Shown: positions 7,292 through 9,853 of the stretch, one piece after another
Numbering within the stretch: position 1 is the first letter of the stretch
Layout: each line of letters begins with the position of its first letter
Assembly (NCBI GenBank): GCA_964544635.1
Contig: CAZJCK010000100.1
Span: forward strand, 1 to 9,853
DNA length: 9,853 nucleotides
Direction: 5' to 3'
Source: CAZJCK01 sp964544635
Lineage (GTDB): Bacteria > Zixibacteria > MSB-5A5 > GN15 > FEB-12
Translations under genes and position numbers: made by a program
The notes under the pieces: model-generated
The model's database searches: none
What the model saw: the letters and a program-made list of their open reading frames with translations, nothing else
What the model was told of the DNA's origin: nothing

Positions 7292-8080
7292 TTAGGGAAT
7301 TATCTTCTCCTGCCGCAGTATACGCATCGGAACGTCGGTGCGCGCCCGACCGACAGCATCATGGTCGTCCGACACGACATGCGATGCAAAGAACCAGACT
7401 GAGTCCGGCCGCTCCACCCAACCGACCAGCCAACCGACATTAGGACCGGCAACCGCCCAGCCGGTCTTGTAGCGAAGGACATAGGTATCGGTCGAGTCGC
7501 GCACCATGATGTCCTTTACGATGTCCATACTCCGTTGGCTGAACGGCAGGTCGTTTTCGTACAGGCGAACCAAAAAGTCGATCTGTTGTTGATTGGAAAT
7601 GCGCAGGCCGCCGTTTAGCCAGAACGAATCGACGGCGCCGGAAATGTCGGCGTTGCCGTAGCCGACCATGTCGAGGTACTGCTGCATCCGCTCGCGGCCG
7701 ATCCGTCGCGCCACCTCCTGGTAGTACCAGAGCACCGAGTACTCGAAGGCGGTGTTCAGATCGTGGTCACGGTTGTGCTTGTCCCACCAGTGCTCGGTCG
7801 AATCCCAGGGAATGACCATGCTGTCGGCGGTGACCACCCCGGTTTCCAGCGCTACCAGCGAGTTGAAGATCTTGAAAGTCGAGGCCGGCCAGAAGGCCAG
7901 GCTGTCGCGATGCGGATGGCTGGACTGCCGGCTGCCGGCGGTGTGGTTGTAGATCAGCATGCCGCCCGCAATTCCGCGGCCGAGATAACAGCTGTTCCAT
8001 GACGGCCGGTGTTGGGGCGGCTCGGCGCCACAGCCGGCCAGTGCTGCGACGGCGCCGATGAGCAGGAGAACTCGCTTCAT
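7292..8080 (-). CDS. Class D (OXA-type) beta-lactamase-like lipoprotein
   Basis: The 262-residue protein starts with a lipoprotein signal (MKRVLLLIGAVAALAGC; lipobox LAGC, lipidated Cys17; Gly18 next to it suggests outer-membrane sorting by the E. coli rule). The class D motifs appear in order: PAS67TFK70 with the nucleophile Ser67 and the lysine that is carboxylated in active enzymes, S115-V-L, Y141-G-N, the conserved Trp154, and K205-T-G with GWLVGWVE after it. DHDLNTAFEYSVLWYYQ and YGNADISG are very OXA-like, and the length fits the family (about 260-280). Such enzymes open the beta-lactam ring; the same fold also serves as the BlaR1 sensor, but here there is no membrane-sensor part. One oddity is Leu117 where Val is usual next to the active-site lysine. 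It is the first gene of a probable pair with the DinB-like gene. No Shine-Dalgarno is visible. Hydrolytic activity is inferred, not shown. Confidence 0.9.
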   Translation of the reverse strand: MKRVLLLIGAVAALAGCGAEPPQHRPSWNSCYLGRGIAGGMLIYNHTAGSRQSSHPHRDSLAFWPASTFKIFNSLVALETGVVTADSMVIPWDSTEHWWDKHNRDHDLNTAFEYSVLWYYQEVARRIGRERMQQYLDMVGYGNADISGAVDSFWLNGGLRISNQQQIDFLVRLYENDLPFSQRSMDIVKDIMVRDSTDTYVLRYKTGWAVAGPNVGWLVGWVERPDSVWFFASHVVSDDHDAVGRARTDVPMRILRQEKIIP

Positions 8081-8086
8081 ATCAAC

Positions 8087-8115
8087 ATGTAATTGACGGA
8101 CGGATCACGAATCAA
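8087..8115 (-). promoter_or_regulatory. Weak candidate promoter for the beta-lactamase-like gene
   Basis: On the minus strand TTGATT (8115-8110) and TTACAT (8092-8087) are exactly 17 bases apart, with four and three consensus matches. The -10 ends six bases before the ATG. Taken alone this is near chance level; it is recorded because its spacing to the start resembles that at the dus and hydrolase genes. Confidence 0.2.
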
Positions 8116-8155
8116 TCAAAAAGCGGCGGGTCTGTTCAAACCGGCGATTTCTTCG

Positions 8156-8161
8156 TATAAT
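8156..8161 (+). promoter_or_regulatory. Perfect -10 box just before dus
   Basis: TATAAT, a full match to the sigma-70-type -10 consensus, ends eight bases before the dus ATG. The best -35 partner is weak (TGTTCA at 8133-8138 with a 17-base spacer, or TTCAAA at 8135-8140 with 15). Transcription would begin at about 8168-8169, so the mRNA would be leaderless or nearly so, in keeping with the absence of a Shine-Dalgarno. Confidence 0.5.
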
Positions 8162-8169
8162 CTACCAGT

Positions 8170-9177
8170 ATGCGTGATCTGACCAAAGCCCCCGGGTTCT
8201 GGGGGAAACTCAAGCGCCCGATCCTCTTGCAGGCGCCCATGGCCGATGTTACCGATGCCGCCTACCGCCTGATGATCGCGCGGCGCGGCCGTCCCGATGC
8301 CTTCTTCACCGAGTTCGTCTCAATCGACGGTCTCTGCTCCCGCGGCCGCCCCAACCTGATGCGCGAACTGTTCTATCATGAAGAGGAGCGGCCGGTGGTT
8401 GCCCACCTGTTCGGCGATAAGCCGGAGAAGTTTGAAGAAACAGCCGAACTGGCGGTCGAGATGGGGTTCGACGGAATCGATATCAACATGGGCTGCCCGG
8501 TCAAAGTGGTCACCAAGACCGGTTCCGGCGCCGCCCTGATTAAAACACCGAAGCTGGCCCAGGACATTATCCGCGCCACCATAAAAGGCGCCGGCGATTT
8601 GCCGGTGTCGGTCAAGACCCGCATCGGCTGGAACCGTCCGGAACTGGAATCCTGGATTCCGGCCATCCTCGAAACCGAACCGGCCGCACTGATCATGCAC
8701 CTGCGAACGCGCAAGGAGATGTCGCTCGTCGACGCTCACTGGGAACTGGCCGAGACTGCGGTCAGGCTGTGCGACGGAAGCGACACGATTCTCGTTGGCA
8801 ACGGTGACGTTCGTTCGCTTGCGCATGCCGCCGAACTCACGGAGCAGACGGGTATTGACGGCTGCATGCTCGGGCGCGCTATCTTCGGCAACCCCTGGTT
8901 GTATGATCGCGCACGGACATATGACGATATCACGCTCGAAGAGAAACTCGATGTCATGATCGAGCACTCCTTCCTGTATGAGAATGTCTTCCGCGGCCGG
9001 AAGAATTTCGCGGTCATGCAGAAACACTTGCGGGCTTATGCCAACGGTTTTGACGGTGCCAGGCAGTTGCGCACCAACTTTGACCAGGTCAACTGTGCCA
9101 CCGAGGTGTTTGATGCCGTGACCTCGTTCCGTGAAGAGCGCGGCATCGGCAGCCGTCTGCGGCTGGCCACGACCTGA
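8170..9177 (+). CDS. dus: tRNA-dihydrouridine synthase (Dus family)
   Basis: This 335-residue flavoenzyme reduces uridine to dihydrouridine in tRNA loops, using FMN and NADPH. The TIM-barrel signature is complete: LLQAPMADVTDAAYR at about 20-34 (FMN-binding start), NMGCP with the catalytic acid Cys109, VKTRIGW with FMN-binding Lys149, HLRTR with His177 and Arg179, GNGD at 210-213, and GRAIFGNPW at 235-243. The helical C-terminal domain for tRNA binding follows to the end. The HLRTRKEMSLVDAHWE segment differs from the HGRTRxQ form in classic DusB, so this is a Dus branch that I would not assign to DusA, B or C. No later in-frame ATG precedes the barrel, so the start is fixed at 8170. It is divergent from the beta-lactamase-like gene. 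Confidence 0.95.
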   Translation: MRDLTKAPGFWGKLKRPILLQAPMADVTDAAYRLMIARRGRPDAFFTEFVSIDGLCSRGRPNLMRELFYHEEERPVVAHLFGDKPEKFEETAELAVEMGFDGIDINMGCPVKVVTKTGSGAALIKTPKLAQDIIRATIKGAGDLPVSVKTRIGWNRPELESWIPAILETEPAALIMHLRTRKEMSLVDAHWELAETAVRLCDGSDTILVGNGDVRSLAHAAELTEQTGIDGCMLGRAIFGNPWLYDRARTYDDITLEEKLDVMIEHSFLYENVFRGRKNFAVMQKHLRAYANGFDGARQLRTNFDQVNCATEVFDAVTSFREERGIGSRLRLATT

Positions 9178-9193
9178 CCTCCGGATCGATTCC

Positions 9194-9236
9194 CTAAATA
9201 GATTTAGTTGACCTATTTAGCATACGTTCTTATCTT
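9194..9236 (+). promoter_or_regulatory. Promoter with overlapping palindromic operator-like site
   Basis: TTGACC (9208-9213, five of six) and TATCTT (9231-9236, four of six) are 17 bases apart and form the best two-part promoter in the window. A perfect eight-base inverted repeat, CTAAATAG (9194-9201) and CTATTTAG (9213-9220), flanks and touches the -35 box. A second nested palindrome, CTAAAT-AG-ATTTAG, lies at 9194-9207. The patch is AT-rich against a G/C-rich background. It could be an operator for a repressor, or less likely the AT-rich stem of a terminator after dus, since no clean T-run follows. Confidence 0.5.
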
Positions 9237-9417
9237 CCGATATGCCAACAAGGCTATGTGAGAGTCAGGCGGTCGCCGGAAAAGACAGGCTGGCAGAGGG
9301 ATATTTCGACCACATCGTTCTCCTTCCAATCATGCGGCGACGGCAATCCTTACATACGCAGCCCACAACGATCTGGATCAGGCCAAACAGAATTGCTCTT
9401 TTTACAGGAGGACGATC
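9237..9417 (+). other. Long untranslated leader before the secreted protein, with strong ribosome binding site
   Basis: About 175 bases lie between the predicted transcription start (near 9243) and the ATG at 9418. An overlapping ORF from 9258 has shadow-like composition and no homology that I recognise. GTCGCCG (9272-9278) and CGGCGAC (9335-9341) could form a seven-pair long-range stem. I do not recognise any known riboswitch class. The leader ends in AGGAGG (9406-9411), six bases before the start, a full Shine-Dalgarno and the strongest in the window. Confidence 0.4.
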
Positions 9418-9853
9418 ATGAAACGAATCCACGCAGCCATAGCGATTGCACTTATGGTAGCGCTCACGCTCGGCGCCGGTCTGTCGCACGCCGAGACGCC
9501 GACCACTATCTCTTACCAGGGTCGCATTACCAATGCCGCAGGTGATCCGGTAGTAGACGGCAGTTATAACATTGACTTCCGGTTGTACGATGCCGATGTC
9601 GGCGGAATCGAAATGTGGGCCGAACCGGGCGTGATTGTGAACACGGTCGAAGGCCTTTTCAATACCGTGCTTGGCACACCGACACCGTTCCCGCAGAATT
9701 TCGGTTCTGCCAATGGCTCGCCATTCGGACTTATGAATACCGAGTTATGGCTCGAAATAGAAGTCAATGGACAGATCCAGACTCCGCGCACCCAGCTGCA
9801 TGCCGTTCCCTACGCTCAGGTGGCCCTTTATTTTAATGATAAGGCGACCACCG
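9418..9853 (+). CDS. Secreted surface-type protein with 'ISYQGR' N-terminal domain (partial, runs off the window)
   Basis: 145 codons are visible. Residues 1-25 are a Sec signal peptide (basic MKRIH, hydrophobic core, cut after SHA). The mature part starts ETPTTISYQGRITNAAGDPVVDGSYNIDF and continues with a strand-rich domain: RLYDADVGGIEMWAE, VEGLFNTVLGT, LWLEIEVNGQ and a closing LHAVPYAQVA near 133-142. This layout (query-like 'YQGRLTD..G.P..DG.Y...F.LYD....G...W', 'G.F...LG', 'L.AVPYA') is a recurring N-terminal module of large exported proteins in uncultured FCB-type bacteria. From memory, those often continue into repeat or tail-fibre/chaperone-type C-terminal regions; none of that is visible here. 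Function is unknown; a cell-surface or extracellular role is inferred from the signal peptide. It has its own promoter, a long leader and an AGGAGG site, which suggests strong or regulated expression. Confidence 0.8.
   Translation, partial: MKRIHAAIAIALMVALTLGAGLSHAETPTTISYQGRITNAAGDPVVDGSYNIDFRLYDADVGGIEMWAEPGVIVNTVEGLFNTVLGTPTPFPQNFGSANGSPFGLMNTELWLEIEVNGQIQTPRTQLHAVPYAQVALYFNDKATT

Noticed and set aside
4066..8080. PASTA, PAP2 and beta-lactamase-like genes as one cell-wall gene cluster or new system
   Set aside because: They lie on alternating strands in separate transcription units with an unrelated hydrolase between; no shared regulatory site was seen.
8320..9027. 235-codon minus-strand open frame opposite dus
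   Set aside because: The Dus signature residues are all on the plus strand; the antisense protein has no recognisable fold.
9194..9220. AT-rich inverted repeat read as the terminator of dus
   Set aside because: The stem is AT-rich and no T-run follows; a good -35 box lies within it and a -10 at 17 bases, so an operator/promoter fits better.
9258..9545. 95-codon plus-strand frame across the leader and start of the secreted protein
   Set aside because: It has no Shine-Dalgarno or recognisable motif and overlaps the strongly supported signal-peptide gene at 9418 in another frame.
1..9853. CRISPR arrays, tRNA/rRNA genes, insertion sequences and direct-repeat attachment sites
   Set aside because: I looked on both strands for repeated spacers, tRNA arms, transposase motifs and flanking repeats and saw none; gene content is ordinary chromosomal.

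Overview
The window looks like chromosomal, housekeeping-type DNA from a Gram-negative bacterium. Genes are dense, third codon positions are G/C-rich, and there are no phage, transposon, CRISPR or RNA genes that I can see. Two secreted proteins, one lipoprotein with a lipobox and a stand-alone membrane-anchored PASTA protein point to a diderm. Most starts lack a Shine-Dalgarno sequence, and the last gene opens with a 'TISYQGRITN' domain common in uncultured FCB-type bacteria. My best guess is an uncultured FCB-superphylum or Zixibacteria-like lineage. This is inference, not proof.

Layout. Bases 2-103 hold the tail of an upstream gene, overlapping the next start by ATGA. Bases 100-3963 carry a large B12-binding-type radical SAM protein fused to a DUF2344 domain, then the rRNA methyltransferase RsmB. 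After a 102-base gap with a possible promoter comes a one-helix, three-PASTA protein (4066-4875). It converges, across a perfect hairpin, on a secreted PAP2-type phosphatase read from the minus strand (4924-5793). Divergent from that is an alpha/beta hydrolase of the prolyl-oligopeptidase type (5889-6746). It converges on a two-gene minus-strand unit: a class D beta-lactamase-like lipoprotein (7292-8080) followed by a DinB-fold protein (6772-7275). Divergent from the beta-lactamase is a tRNA-dihydrouridine synthase (8170-9177). A 240-base AT-rich regulatory gap with a palindrome and promoter then leads into a secreted protein cut by the window edge (9418-9853).

How the genes fit together. The first block and the dus gene serve RNA modification or translation (RsmB for 16S rRNA, Dus for tRNA, the radical SAM protein of unknown substrate). 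The PASTA protein, PAP2 phosphatase and beta-lactamase-like protein all act at or outside the inner membrane and could touch peptidoglycan or lipid-carrier metabolism, but nothing in the sequence links them into one pathway. I see no clear new defence or mobile system. The points most worth a second look are the beta-lactamase/DinB pair, the apparent leaderless starts, the palindromic promoter before the last gene, and the altered PAP2 motif.
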